A stretch of 64,000 bases of DNA from Zipacnadum sp036504235 (GCA_036504235.1 DASXVN010000039.1:62001-126000); one strand, 5' to 3'. Positions 17,452-26,030 are shown, numbered from the stretch's first letter. Translations and numbers: made by a program. Notes: generated by a model from the letters alone, not told the origin.

Positions 17452-18342
17452 CTAGAAAGTGCCCTGATCCACGTAGATTAGCCAATCATTGAAGGTAGTG
17501 TAGACATCCAAAACCACGGGGCCGCGCTTGGAGCTAGGCCGCCAGTCGGTGACCTCCGGCTTATAGACGGACACCAACGGCGCCTGCAGCATACCGCCCT
17601 GCAGAACGAGGAACTCGTCTAGGGCTATGTCGCTGAAGGGCCGCGTACCGGTGTAGTAGCGGATGCGCCAGGGGCGCTGCAAGGGAAGCGGCGGGGTGCT
17701 CCAGTTGCCGCTGTCCTTGTGCCAGTAGACGGTCTGCCAAGAGCGGACCTTGGCGGGGTCATAGCTCTCTTCCTCGCTCGCGGCGAGATCGCCGGAGCCG
17801 GTGGCTTGCGGCACGTTTTCCTGCTGCCCCTGGGCGAGGCCCGCGCCGCCCTGGGCGCCGGGGACCTTCTGGGCCTGACCCTCGGCCAAGCTCGCGCCGC
17901 CCGGGGCGCCGGGGACGTTCTGCTGCTGCCCCTGGGCGAGGCCGAGCGCGTTGCTGGTGGCGGCGGCCTGGTTTTGCTGCTCTTTACCGGCCAGGGAGGC
18001 GGCGGGCGCCTGAGCCTGGGGGGCGGCCTGCTGGGTGCCGGCCGCGGCTGAGCGGTCGCTGGTAGGCGGCTTGCGGAGCAGCACGATAAGCAGCGCCGCG
18101 AGCAGCAAAATCACTACCACCCCGACGACCAGCAGCCCCCAGCGGAAGGCGTCCTGGCGCGGGGTTTCCACCGTCAGCACCGGGGCTGACTTGTCTTTGC
18201 GGGGCGCGGGCATGGGGCTGTCCTCCACGGCGGGCAGGGGGGTGGGCACGGGGGCGGACGCCGCGGCCGATGGGCGGCCATGGCAACGGGGGCATTCTGT
18301 ATCCAGTTCGCTCATCGCATATCCGCAGGCGGGGCACTGCAT
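17452..18342 (-). CDS. Zinc-ribbon single-pass membrane protein with tandem repeats
   Basis: A 296-residue protein of unknown function. A zinc ribbon stands at the N-terminus (C3-x2-C6 and C17-x2-C20), then a Pro/Ala linker, one transmembrane helix at about 68-89, and an extracellular region. The region after the helix contains a 17-residue tandem repeat of the form 'VPGAPGGASLAEGQAQK' (about 2.7 copies, 51-base units at 17813-17950). A compact C-terminal domain of about 100 residues, rich in Trp and Tyr, follows. ATG 18342 is chosen because the zinc ribbon starts directly there, with GAGGGG upstream; the longer frame to 18447 is not convincing. It precedes the FHA gene by 41 bases. Confidence 0.75.
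   Translation of the reverse strand: MQCPACGYAMSELDTECPRCHGRPSAAASAPVPTPLPAVEDSPMPAPRKDKSAPVLTVETPRQDAFRWGLLVVGVVVILLLAALLIVLLRKPPTSDRSAAAGTQQAAPQAQAPAASLAGKEQQNQAAATSNALGLAQGQQQNVPGAPGGASLAEGQAQKVPGAQGGAGLAQGQQENVPQATGSGDLAASEEESYDPAKVRSWQTVYWHKDSGNWSTPPLPLQRPWRIRYYTGTRPFSDIALDEFLVLQGGMLQAPLVSVYKPEVTDWRPSSKRGPVVLDVYTTFNDWLIYVDQGTF
17813..17950 (-). repeat. 51-base tandem repeat in coding sequence
   Basis: Units begin at 17813, 17864 and 17915, each 51 bases (17 codons), with the third partial. They encode Gln/Gly/Pro/Ala-rich sequence in the extracellular linker of the zinc-ribbon protein. In-frame unit length means copy number can change without breaking the gene. Confidence 0.8.
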
Positions 18343-18418
18343 AATACTCAACCCCTCGGTGAGCAGGCGACGTGACGGCCGCCTGGACCAGGATGGCACA
18401 ACGAACGCCGCTGGGGTC

Positions 18419-18447
18419 ATGTTAGTACAACCGGCCTGCAAACGCAA
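18419..18447 (-). promoter_or_regulatory. Candidate promoter of the zinc-ribbon/FHA pair
   Basis: On the minus strand TTGCGT (18447-18442) and TAACAT (18424-18419) are 17 bases apart, about 77 bases ahead of the ATG at 18342. Inferred from consensus and spacing only. Confidence 0.4.
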
Positions 18448-18531
18448 CGAGAAAGCTCGCGCGTAGGAGGACCCGCGGCGCCGCGAAGCGAAAGACCTCC
18501 CGATTCACCACTGCCCCCAGGAGGAGTCGCC

Positions 18532-19974
18532 ATGAAGATCGCCATGATCGGCGCGGGAAGTCTGGTCTTCTGCAAGACGCTGCTCAATGACATGCTGGGC
18601 ACGGAGGCGCTGCAAGGCGCGACCTTCGCCCTGATGAGCCCTACGGAGAAGAAGCTGCGCCAAATGGAGACCCTGGCGCAAGGAATGATCGCCGCCCGCG
18701 GCGTGCCTGCCACGGTCTATGCCACTACCGACCGGGCCGAGGCGCTGCGCGACGCCGACTACGTCATCTGCATGATCCAGGTGGGCGGCGTGGAGGCTTT
18801 CGGCTACGACTATAGGATTCCGCTGAAATATGGTGTGGACCAGTGCATCGGCGACTCGCTGGGGCCGGGCGGCGTCTTTCGCGGCCTGCGCACCATTCCC
18901 GTCCTGGTGGACCTGGTCCGGGACATGGAGAGGCTCTGCAAGCCGGGGGCCCTTCTGCTTAACTACGCCAACCCCATGGGCGCGTGCTGCTACGCGCTGG
19001 GTAAGGTCTCCACCGTGCCCTTCATCGGCCTGTGCCACGGAGTGCAGACCACGCTGGACCTGATCTCCGGCTACGTGGGCGTGCCCAAGGCCGACATTGA
19101 CTACCTGTGCGCGGGGATCAACCACATGGCCTGGTTCCTCAAGCTGGAGCACGCGGGGCAGGACCTGTACCCGCTGTTCAAGGCCAACTGCGAGAAGCCG
19201 GAGTACTACGTCAACGAGAAGGTGCGCATTGAGGTCATGCGGCATTTCGGCTACTTTATGACCGAGAGCACCGGGCATCTGTCGGAGTACCTCCCCTGGT
19301 TCCGCAGCAGCGAGCGGGGGCTGGCGGAGTTCTGCGACCAGCCCGCTTTCGGCGGCGAGAGCGGCGCGTACTATAACTGGTGCGCCACGATTGCCGAGAA
19401 ATACGCGACGGTGGACCCGCTGAGCTTTGAGAGCACCGCGCCGGAACCGCGCAGCGGCGAGTACTGCTCGCACCTGCTGGAGGCGCACGTCACCGGGCGG
19501 CCCTTCCGGCTGCAGGGGAACCTGCGTAACGACGGCTATATCAGCAACCTCCCGAACGGCTGCTGCGTGGAGGTCCCGGTCTACGTGGACCGCGAGGGGC
19601 TGCATCCCCTGCGCGTGGGCGCGCTGCCGCCCCAGTGCGCGGCGCTCAACCAGAGCAACGTGACGGTCCAGGCGCTGGCGGTGGAGGCCGGGCTGACCGG
19701 CGACCCGGAGCTGGCGATGGCCGCGGTGGCGCTGGACCCGCTGACCTCCGCGGTCTGCACCCTGCGCGAAATCCGCGAGATGACCGCCGAACTCCTCTGC
19801 GCGGAGGCCGCCTGGCTGCCGCAGTTCGCGGGCCAGTCCCTGCGCCCCACCCCCTCCATCACGGTGACCGCCGACGTGCAGCCGGTGGAGGTGCCGCTGG
19901 ACCCGGCGCTGGCCATCGGCAAGCGCTTCGGCACCCTGATGAGCCAGGACGTAGGGTGCGCCGAGGCGGAGTAG
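18532..19974 (+). CDS. GH4 alpha-galactosidase-like enzyme
   Basis: A 480-residue cytosolic glycoside hydrolase of family 4, which cleaves glycosides by an NAD+- and Mn2+-dependent redox/elimination mechanism. The N-terminal Rossmann motif 'MKIAMIGAGSLVF' binds NAD. 'LLNYANPMG', 'GLCHGVQ' (metal-binding Cys and following His) and 'AGINHMAWFLKLE' (metal-binding His) are the GH4 signatures and resemble the MelA alpha-galactosidase branch most. Alpha-glucosidase or galacturonidase activity cannot be excluded. ATG has AGGAGG 7 bases upstream. Standing alone, with no transporter beside it, divergent from the zinc-ribbon gene; the intergenic region after it carries a TIR repeat. Confidence 0.9.
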   Translation: MKIAMIGAGSLVFCKTLLNDMLGTEALQGATFALMSPTEKKLRQMETLAQGMIAARGVPATVYATTDRAEALRDADYVICMIQVGGVEAFGYDYRIPLKYGVDQCIGDSLGPGGVFRGLRTIPVLVDLVRDMERLCKPGALLLNYANPMGACCYALGKVSTVPFIGLCHGVQTTLDLISGYVGVPKADIDYLCAGINHMAWFLKLEHAGQDLYPLFKANCEKPEYYVNEKVRIEVMRHFGYFMTESTGHLSEYLPWFRSSERGLAEFCDQPAFGGESGAYYNWCATIAEKYATVDPLSFESTAPEPRSGEYCSHLLEAHVTGRPFRLQGNLRNDGYISNLPNGCCVEVPVYVDREGLHPLRVGALPPQCAALNQSNVTVQALAVEAGLTGDPELAMAAVALDPLTSAVCTLREIREMTAELLCAEAAWLPQFAGQSLRPTPSITVTADVQPVEVPLDPALAIGKRFGTLMSQDVGCAEAE

Positions 19975-19981
19975 GGAGCCG

Positions 19982-20115
19982 TTGCCGTGCTGTAGGGTGG
20001 ATCTTTCGCGGAGTCGTATCCCGCGGAACCTCCGCCCACTCGGCAGGGCGTCAGCTAGCGAGCGGGCGTGAGTGTCGGCAAACGACGCCGACAAACGCGC
20101 CCCTACGGGAAACGG
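19982..20115. repeat. TIR-bearing interspersed repeat, copy 1
   Basis: About 134 bases between the GH4 and FG-GAP genes. Its right end, CGCCCCTACGGGAAACGGC, matches the end of copy 2 (32147-32166), and the left end has a degenerate inverted version. Internal block TAGCGAGCGGGCGTG is shared exactly with copy 2. It is followed by a hairpin with stem TGTCGGC/GCCGACA where copy 2 has TGCCGGC/GCCGGCA. No open reading frame is present. Confidence 0.75.
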
Positions 20116-20153
20116 CGACGTTGCCGTACGCACCAATTACAGGAGGTCCGCGC

Positions 20154-21236
20154 ATGCCACTGAAATTCCGCAAGCAACTGATCGCCGACGAACGCTACGA
20201 GTCCGCCGGCGTCTTTGACGTCAACAACGACGGCGTTCTGGATATCGTCTCCGGGGCGTGGTGGTATGAGGGCCCGGACTTCCGCAAGCGGCATCCGGTC
20301 GGCGAGGTGCCGGCCATCGGCGAGTACTTCGACGACTTCTCTACCATCCCGCTGGATATCAACGGGAACGGCTCCCTGGACTTCATCACCGGCGGTTGGT
20401 GGGGCGATAACCTGCGCTGGCGCGAGAACCCGCGCGACCCCGAGGCGGAATGGCCCGAGCACGTCATCGCCACGGTCGGCAACGTCGAGACCACCCGCGC
20501 CTGGGATGTGGACGGCGACGGGCACCTGGAGATCGTGCCCAATACGCCGGGCGGCCCGCTGCGGGTCTTCTCGCTCAACCTCGACGCCGCCGGGCGCGGC
20601 ACGGGGGAGTTCACTGAGCACGTGATCTGGGAGGGGCCGCAGGGGCACGGGCTAGGCTTTGGCGACGTCACCGGCAACGGGCGCGGGGACTTCATCTTCA
20701 CCCACGGCTGGCTGGAGGCGCCCGCGGACCCCTGGGCCGGCGAGTGGGTCTTTCATCCCGAGTTCAACCTGGGCTCCGGAAGCGTGCCGGTTCTGGTCGT
20801 GGACGTCAACGGCGATGGCCTGAACGACCTGATCTGCGGCCAGGCGCATGCCTACGGGCTGGACTGGTGGGAGCAGGGCCGGGATGCGGCGGGCAACCGC
20901 ACCTGGACGCAGCACCACATCGATCCCTGTAACTCCCAGTATCACGACCTAATCTGGGCGGATATTGACGGCGACGGCCAGCCGGAACTGATTACCGGCA
21001 AGCGCTACCGGGCGCACTGCGGCAACGACCCCGGCGAGTTTGACGACGTGGGCCTGTACTACTTCAAGTGGACCGGGGACAGCTTCGCCAAGCAGATCAT
21101 CGACTACGGACCGAGCCGCGTGGGCAAGGGTTGCGGCATCGCCTTCGCGGTGGCCGATCTGCAGGGCACGGGGCGGCTGGACGTCATCGCACCCGGCAAG
21201 GACGGCCTGTACGTGTTCTGGAACGAGGGGGAGTAG
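20154..21236 (+). CDS. FG-GAP/VCBS-repeat beta-propeller protein
   Basis: A 360-residue protein consisting of seven repeats with the calcium-loop motif D-x-[ND]-x-[DN]-G-x-x-[DE]: near the start 'FDVNNDGVLDIV', then 'LDINGNGSLDFI', 'WDVDGDGHLEIV', 'GDVTGNGRGDFI', 'VDVNGDGLNDLI', 'ADIDGDGQPELI' and 'ADLQGTGRLDVI'. Several are followed by a 'GGWW' or 'WWYEG' strand. This predicts a seven-bladed propeller filling the whole protein. Unlike most FG-GAP proteins it has no signal peptide; the chosen ATG has AGGAGG 7 bases upstream and the next in-frame sequence upstream is the repeat element. Function unknown; relatives in similar bacteria are found beside sugar-active genes, and GH4 is the upstream neighbour. 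Confidence 0.85.
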   Translation: MPLKFRKQLIADERYESAGVFDVNNDGVLDIVSGAWWYEGPDFRKRHPVGEVPAIGEYFDDFSTIPLDINGNGSLDFITGGWWGDNLRWRENPRDPEAEWPEHVIATVGNVETTRAWDVDGDGHLEIVPNTPGGPLRVFSLNLDAAGRGTGEFTEHVIWEGPQGHGLGFGDVTGNGRGDFIFTHGWLEAPADPWAGEWVFHPEFNLGSGSVPVLVVDVNGDGLNDLICGQAHAYGLDWWEQGRDAAGNRTWTQHHIDPCNSQYHDLIWADIDGDGQPELITGKRYRAHCGNDPGEFDDVGLYYFKWTGDSFAKQIIDYGPSRVGKGCGIAFAVADLQGTGRLDVIAPGKDGLYVFWNEGE

Positions 21237-21256
21237 GCAGGCAGGGCCGGCTCACG

Positions 21257-21286
21257 TTGCTGCGATTGCCTTCCATGTGGTACAAT
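21257..21286 (+). promoter_or_regulatory. Candidate promoter of the PHP gene
   Basis: TTGCTG (21257-21262) and TACAAT (21281-21286) are 18 bases apart. The predicted start near 21293 would give a 5' leader of about 107 nt before the GTG at 21400. Inferred from consensus only. Confidence 0.5.
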
Positions 21287-21399
21287 ATGCTTAGTCGCGG
21301 GGTTCGAGGAACGGGCGCCATTTTTCATTTATCCGCCCCGATCACGATCTCGGGCCGCGACCGAGACTACTCCTTTTGTGCGCCTCCAAGGAGGCCTTT

Positions 21400-22536
21400 G
21401 TGCCTAGTCGCCGCCGCTGGCCACTGCTGGCCCTGGCAATTGCCGTCCTCGGGATTACTCCCCTGGCATACCGGGCGCAGCGCTCCGCCGGGCTGCCCAC
21501 GCGTCCGATTGTGGCGCTCGCCGGCCACTATGCGCCTCCGGCCCCGGCGCTTACCTGGCACGAATACGGCTGGCGCCTGCCCGCCGCCCGCATGCTGGCC
21601 GGCACGTACAACCGCCAGAAGATACTCACCTGCTCAACCAAAGACCTCCTGACCACCGTGGGCAAGCGGCTGATCACGTGGCCCTTGGCGCCCGTCCCTC
21701 GCCTGACCGTGCCTCCCGGCTATCTGGCGCTGGACCTCCACACCCATGGCCTCTACTCCCATGACTCGCTGGAAAGCCCCGAGCAGATGCTGCTGGCCGC
21801 CGCGCAGCGCGGTCTGTCGGGGATCGCGATCACCGACCACGATGTCTTCGGCGGGGTCGCTCAGGTCCAGCAGGCTGCCACGCAACTCAAGGCGCAGGGA
21901 CGGCTCCCGGCCGATTTCTTGATCATTCCGGGCGAGGAAGTCGGCTCGAACGAAGGGCACATCGTGGCTTTGTTCACCACCCAGGCGATCCCGAAGAAGC
22001 TGAGCGCCACTGAGACTATCGCCCGGATTCACGCGCAAGGCGGGATAGCGGTCGCGGCCCACCCCCTGATCGCCAGTGGGGTCGGAGAACTCGCCAAGCA
22101 ACTTCCCTTCGACGCGGTGGAGCTGGAAAACTCCGCCCAGGAGCTGTCCTTCCTCCTGGCCGGGGCCGCGCGACAGCAGCAACGCAGGGACTTCTACGCC
22201 GGGGTCACCAAGCCGCTGCTGGGCGGCAGTGACGGGCACGATCCGCTGGTGCTCGGTCTGTGCTACACCTTGGTGCAGTGTCCACCAAACGCGGCGGCGG
22301 TCAGGGTCGCGCTGCTGGCAGGCCGGGGCGTCCCCGTCTGCCGCCTGACGGCAGCGGACCTGCGCGCAGCGCCCGGGCAGTTCCTGTTGGCCGGTTGGGC
22401 GACGCTCACTTCCCCGCTCGTCGGCCTGCTGCACCGCCCGGCCGCCACCTCGCCGACACCTGGCCTGCGGCGCAACCCGCCCCCACCCGTGTCGGTCGCG
22501 ACCCCCCTGTCCCTCTCGTCCGGCCATACCAGGTAG
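21400..22536 (+). CDS. Membrane-anchored PHP-domain phosphoesterase
   Basis: A 378-residue protein with one N-terminal hydrophobic helix (about residues 7-25, an uncleaved anchor or signal). A PHP metal-dependent phosphoesterase domain occupies about 110-300. All expected metal ligands are present: 'LDLHTHGLYSHD' (HxH), 'ITDHD', the Glu in 'IPGEEVG', 'NEGHIV', 'VAAHPL' and 'GSDGHD'. The complete ligand set implies a working hydrolase, probably on a phosphoester outside the cytoplasm. Translation is assigned to GTG 21400, because AAGGAGG lies 5 bases ahead; a TTG at 21376 is upstream of that site. The last 70 residues are proline-rich and not conserved-looking. It serves as an intact reference for the decayed PHP-like segments of the giant proteins elsewhere in this window. 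Confidence 0.85.
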   Translation: MPSRRRWPLLALAIAVLGITPLAYRAQRSAGLPTRPIVALAGHYAPPAPALTWHEYGWRLPAARMLAGTYNRQKILTCSTKDLLTTVGKRLITWPLAPVPRLTVPPGYLALDLHTHGLYSHDSLESPEQMLLAAAQRGLSGIAITDHDVFGGVAQVQQAATQLKAQGRLPADFLIIPGEEVGSNEGHIVALFTTQAIPKKLSATETIARIHAQGGIAVAAHPLIASGVGELAKQLPFDAVELENSAQELSFLLAGAARQQQRRDFYAGVTKPLLGGSDGHDPLVLGLCYTLVQCPPNAAAVRVALLAGRGVPVCRLTAADLRAAPGQFLLAGWATLTSPLVGLLHRPAATSPTPGLRRNPPPPVSVATPLSLSSGHTR

Positions 22537-22654
22537 CCGCCGCTCCCGCTTGCCGCCCTCTGCCCGGGCAACGCCCAGCGCCCTTCCTCCCGCCGCGCCC
22601 TTAACGTCTCCTGTCGCTTCTGCACGCTTCCGTTATTGCTCCCCAAAGGACCCC

Positions 22655-22683
22655 TTGACAAGCCCGCGTCGTTTGTCTACTAT
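22655..22683 (+). promoter_or_regulatory. Strong sigma70-like promoter of the sulfur pair
   Basis: A perfect TTGACA (22655-22660), a 17-base spacer and TACTAT (22678-22683). It is 99 bases ahead of the cysH ATG. The roughly 90-nt leader has G+C-rich stems, but I could not match it to a known SAM or other riboswitch. Confidence 0.8.
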
Positions 22684-22781
22684 GTCCACCAACATCATGG
22701 ACTTAGCGGACAACACATACCTCCCCCACCCGAGCGGGGCAGGCCGCTGAATCCGCCAAACCGCGGTTGGAGGAGAGTAAC

Positions 22782-23507
22782 ATGGTCAGCGCCGTTGCGG
22801 AAACTAACGTCAAAGAACTGGTAGAGAGACTCACCTTGACCCAGAAGGTGGACCGCTCGCTGAGCCTCATCCGCGAGGCCTACGAGGAGTATGGGAGCCG
22901 GCTGGTCGTGGCCAATAGCCTGGGCAAGGACTCCTCAGTCGTCTGGGACCTGGCCAAGCGCGTCAGCCCGGAGATTCCCGGGTTCATCGTGACCACGCGC
23001 TTCAAGCCCGCGGCGACCCTGGAATTCATGAAGCAAGAGGTGGCCCGCTACCCGGAGTTGCGAGTATACTCTAACGACGCGCAGATTCCGGATAAGCTCT
23101 ATGAGACCGATCCGGACCGCTGCTGCGAGTTGCTCAAGGTGGTGCCCACCCGCCAGGCGATCCAGGAGCTGAACGTGGCCTGCTGGGTGACCGGGTTGCG
23201 GTGCACGGAAGGGCGCACCCGCACCGACTATCAGGAGATTGAGGAACGCGACGCGGGCCTGGTCAAGCTCAACCCCATTCTGATCTGGCACGAGCGCGAG
23301 ATTTGGCAGTATCTGGCCCTGCGCCGGGTGCCGGTGAACCCGCTGTACCTGGCCGGCTTCCGCTCCCTGGGCTGCGAGCCCTGCACCCGGATCTCCTCGG
23401 GGGCGAACGAGCGCGCCGGCCGCTGGGTCGGCACCAGCAAGTGCGGCGGCGAGTGCGGCATCCATACCCGCCCCCTGCGCTCGCCGGTCGGCCGCGACGA
23501 ACAGTAG
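22782..23507 (+). CDS. cysH: Adenylylsulfate (APS) reductase
   Basis: Thiol-dependent reductase that converts adenylylsulfate to sulfite in assimilatory sulfate reduction. The 241-residue product has the nucleotide loop 'SLGKDSS' (46-52), the C114-C115 pair and C198-x2-C201 that together bind a [4Fe-4S] cluster, and the C-terminal 'GECGIH' with the catalytic Cys. The four cluster cysteines mark the APS-using branch, not the PAPS-using enteric branch. ATG at 22782 is selected because GGAGGAG lies 8 bases upstream. The next gene, 32 bases downstream, encodes a sulfite reductase, so the two steps SO4-activated to sulfide are adjacent. ATP sulfurylase (sat) is not in the window. Confidence 0.93.
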   Translation: MVSAVAETNVKELVERLTLTQKVDRSLSLIREAYEEYGSRLVVANSLGKDSSVVWDLAKRVSPEIPGFIVTTRFKPAATLEFMKQEVARYPELRVYSNDAQIPDKLYETDPDRCCELLKVVPTRQAIQELNVACWVTGLRCTEGRTRTDYQEIEERDAGLVKLNPILIWHEREIWQYLALRRVPVNPLYLAGFRSLGCEPCTRISSGANERAGRWVGTSKCGGECGIHTRPLRSPVGRDEQ

Positions 23508-23539
23508 GCAGGTCCATTTACCGAAGGAATGATCCACTC

Positions 23540-24406
23540 ATGCCCGACGAAACTCGCCCGGATCGCAATACGCTGAAGGCGGCCGGTCTCATCGGCCAGA
23601 AGGACCCCGGCCGCTTCAGCGTGCGGCTGCGGGTGGTGGGGGGTACGGTCACCGCCGAAAAGCTGGCGGCGCTGGCCCGGCTGAGCGCCCAATATGGCAG
23701 CGGCCACGTGCACCTGACCACGCGCCAGGGCCTGGAGATACCCAATGTCCGCTGGGAGGATATTGAGGCGCTACGCGGCGAGTTGTGGCAGGCAGGCCTG
23801 GAAATCGGGGGCTGCGGCAAACGGGTGCGGACGATCACGGCCTGTCAGGGGGACCTGTGCGTCCACGGGCTGATCGACCCGCAGCACCTCGCGGGCCTGA
23901 TTGACGGCATGTCCTGCCTGCCCGCCGCGCTGCCCCACAAGTTCAAGATCGGCCTGACCGGCTGCCCCAACGCCTGTATCAAGCCCCGGGAGAATGACCT
24001 GGGCGTGACCGGCGAGATGCGCAAGGCATTCGCCAAGGACCTCTGCGTCGGCTGCGGCCGGTGTGTGGAGGTCTGCCCCGTGCCGGGGGTGCTGCGTCTC
24101 GAGAACGATCGGCTAGGCTTCGAGGCCAGCCGCTGCGTGAACTGTGGCAAGTGCGTGACGGCCTGCCCTACCGGCGCCTGGCAGGCGGCCGGCGTGCGCT
24201 ATGCGATCTACGTCGGCGGGAAGATGGGTCGCTTTCCGCGGCTCGGCGACCGCCTGGAGATCGAGATCACGAGCGAAGAGCAGGTGCTGGACCTGATCCG
24301 GCAGGTGCTGCTCTGGTTTGTAGAACACGCGGCAGCCGGTGAGCGTTTTGCCGACACCGTCGCCCGCCTGGGCGTCTCGACACTGGCCGCCGACCTCCCC
24401 CACTAG
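23540..24406 (+). CDS. Small siroheme sulfite/nitrite reductase with two ferredoxin clusters
   Basis: A 288-residue single-subunit protein of the nitrite/sulfite reductase superfamily, predicted to reduce sulfite to sulfide with ferredoxin-type electrons. The N-terminal ferredoxin-like half-domain (about 20-90) precedes the siroheme-[4Fe-4S] residues C102-x4-C107 and C142-x3-C146. A 2x[4Fe-4S] ferredoxin module follows (C169, C172, C175, C179 and C199, C202, C205, C209). This compact layout resembles AsrC/small dissimilatory-like reductases of clostridia and methanogens rather than the roughly 570-residue CysI. The first motif is one residue shorter than the common C-x5-C. Placed after cysH by 32 bases, the likely role is assimilation. 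Start ATG 23540 is the first after the cysH stop; the ribosome binding site is weak (GAAGGAA). Confidence 0.87.
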   Translation: MPDETRPDRNTLKAAGLIGQKDPGRFSVRLRVVGGTVTAEKLAALARLSAQYGSGHVHLTTRQGLEIPNVRWEDIEALRGELWQAGLEIGGCGKRVRTITACQGDLCVHGLIDPQHLAGLIDGMSCLPAALPHKFKIGLTGCPNACIKPRENDLGVTGEMRKAFAKDLCVGCGRCVEVCPVPGVLRLENDRLGFEASRCVNCGKCVTACPTGAWQAAGVRYAIYVGGKMGRFPRLGDRLEIEITSEEQVLDLIRQVLLWFVEHAAAGERFADTVARLGVSTLAADLPH

Positions 24407-24593
24407 TCGCCAGACCGTCCCCCGGCCTCAGTTCTCCTGTTCGGCTCCTCCCGTGGCTTCTTCGGACCAGCGCCGCTGAACCATTTTTTTTGCCAAAAAG
24501 TCAGCATGCATAAGAGGCCGCTTCAATCGCCAGGGCTTATGGCAGGCGGCACACCAATCACCGGCGCCCAGATGGCGCGGGAAGGGGAGCAAT

Positions 24594-25934
24594 ATGCAAA
24601 AGTGGCTGTGGCGAATGGTTGTGGTGGCCCTGCTGGCCACGCTGGCGTCGGTCGCGCTAGCCGACGTCCGGGTAGACTTTAGGGTAGAACTGGGCCGCTT
24701 CCGGCACCGAGGCGACTACGACGGCGGTATAGCCCGCTGCGGAGCGTTCATCCGCGACAACCCGCGGTACTATGATGGATACGTTGAGCGCGCGCGCTGC
24801 TACATGGAGTTGCGCGAGTACGAGCCGTGCCGGGACGATCTGCTGTTTGCCCTGCGGCTGGAGCCGGACCGCCCTGAGATTCTCGTGCTCCTGGGCGAGT
24901 GCTACCAGGACCTGGGCGACGAGGCCGAGGCGACGTACTACTTCAACCGGTGCCGAGATCGGGCGCAGGTGCTCATTAGGCTGAACGACCGCGACTACGA
25001 TGACGACTACTGGTACGGTCGGTGCAGCTACGATCTGGACGACTTCGACGTCGCGATTGAGTACTGCAACCGGGCCCTGATCATCGAGCCGAACTTCTTC
25101 GACTGTCTGTTCTTCCGAGGAGACATCTTCTTCCAGGAGCGGCACGAGGACTTCGCCATCGCCGACTACGACCGCTGCCTGGGTTACGACCCGGACGCGG
25201 TGATCGTCTTGAACCGCCGGGCGCGCTGCTTTGTGGAGCGGGGTGACTGGGCCAACGCCGACCGCGACCTGCGGCGCTGCGAGCAGGTCAACCCGCGCTT
25301 CGCGCCGCAGTTTTACACCCGCGGCCTCTGGCACGAGCGCCAAGGCCACCTGGAAGACGCCCAGCGCGCATACACCCAGTCTGTCCAACTCAACCCGCGC
25401 CTGCCGCAGCCCTATCTGCGCCGTGGCACAGTGCTGCAGAAGCTAGGACGGAATGACCAGGCGCAGCAGGACCTGGGCCGCGCCGCGCAACTCGACCAAG
25501 GCAACGTGGCCGCGCGCCAGCAGCGCCTGAACCGGATGCAGCAGGAGGGACGACTGGGCACAGACAACCGGGCTCCCGTCGGACAGGGCGGGCCTCCGCC
25601 CCCGACCGGCGCCGGACGCGGCGCTCCGCCTCCGAGTGGCCGACACGGCGTTCCGCCTCCGCCCAGCGGCGGCCAGGGCGGGCCTCCGCCGCCCATCGTT
25701 CGCGCGAATCCGCCGCTCAGCCCGCATCAGGTCGAGACCGCACCGACGCGTAGCGAGCGCCCGCGAGGGTACGTAGCTCGCGAAGCTCGCAATGCCGAAA
25801 ACCCGCCCCGCGGCGGCGCGAATCCCCGAGCCGGGGGCGCCGGCGCGCAGGGCGGCCAGCCGCGCGGCCAAGGCGGCAACCGCGGTGGCAACGACCGCAA
25901 CCGGGGCAACGACGGTAACCGCCAGGGCGACTAA
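24594..25934 (+). CDS. Secreted TPR protein with Pro/Gly-rich tail
   Basis: A 446-residue exported protein. A signal peptide ends near residue 23 (SVALA). It is followed by about seven tetratricopeptide repeats (30-315) with the typical 'A-x-x-x-Y-x-x-[AC]-[IL]-x-L-x-P' spacing, unusually rich in Asp, Arg, Tyr and Cys. From residue 330 the sequence is low-complexity, with proline clusters in 'GGPPPP' and 'GAPPPP' blocks and a Gly/Asn/Arg-rich end. TPR arrays bind partner proteins; the tail may be surface-exposed. I see no catalytic domain. The gene ends at a strong bidirectional terminator facing giant protein A. Confidence 0.85.
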   Translation: MQKWLWRMVVVALLATLASVALADVRVDFRVELGRFRHRGDYDGGIARCGAFIRDNPRYYDGYVERARCYMELREYEPCRDDLLFALRLEPDRPEILVLLGECYQDLGDEAEATYYFNRCRDRAQVLIRLNDRDYDDDYWYGRCSYDLDDFDVAIEYCNRALIIEPNFFDCLFFRGDIFFQERHEDFAIADYDRCLGYDPDAVIVLNRRARCFVERGDWANADRDLRRCEQVNPRFAPQFYTRGLWHERQGHLEDAQRAYTQSVQLNPRLPQPYLRRGTVLQKLGRNDQAQQDLGRAAQLDQGNVAARQQRLNRMQQEGRLGTDNRAPVGQGGPPPPTGAGRGAPPPSGRHGVPPPPSGGQGGPPPPIVRANPPLSPHQVETAPTRSERPRGYVAREARNAENPPRGGANPRAGGAGAQGGQPRGQGGNRGGNDRNRGNDGNRQGD

Positions 25935-25958
25935 GCCCTCCGCACGCGGCACATCTAC

Positions 25959-26010
25959 GGGGACGACCCCTCTCCACGGAGAGCTGCGGTCGTCCCCGTT
26001 TGCTTTTGTC
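25959..26010. terminator. Bidirectional terminator between convergent genes
   Basis: GGGGACGACC (25959-25968) pairs perfectly with GGTCGTCCCC (25988-25997), with a second small stem CTCTCC/GGAGAG in the loop, followed by a T-rich stretch. It sits between the TPR gene (+) and giant protein A (-). Confidence 0.8.
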
Positions 26011-26030
26011 CGTGGCTACGCCCCCGCCGC

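Noticed and set aside
22684..22781. SAM or other riboswitch in the cysH leader
   Set aside because: The leader has G+C stems but I could not find conserved aptamer core bases of a known class.
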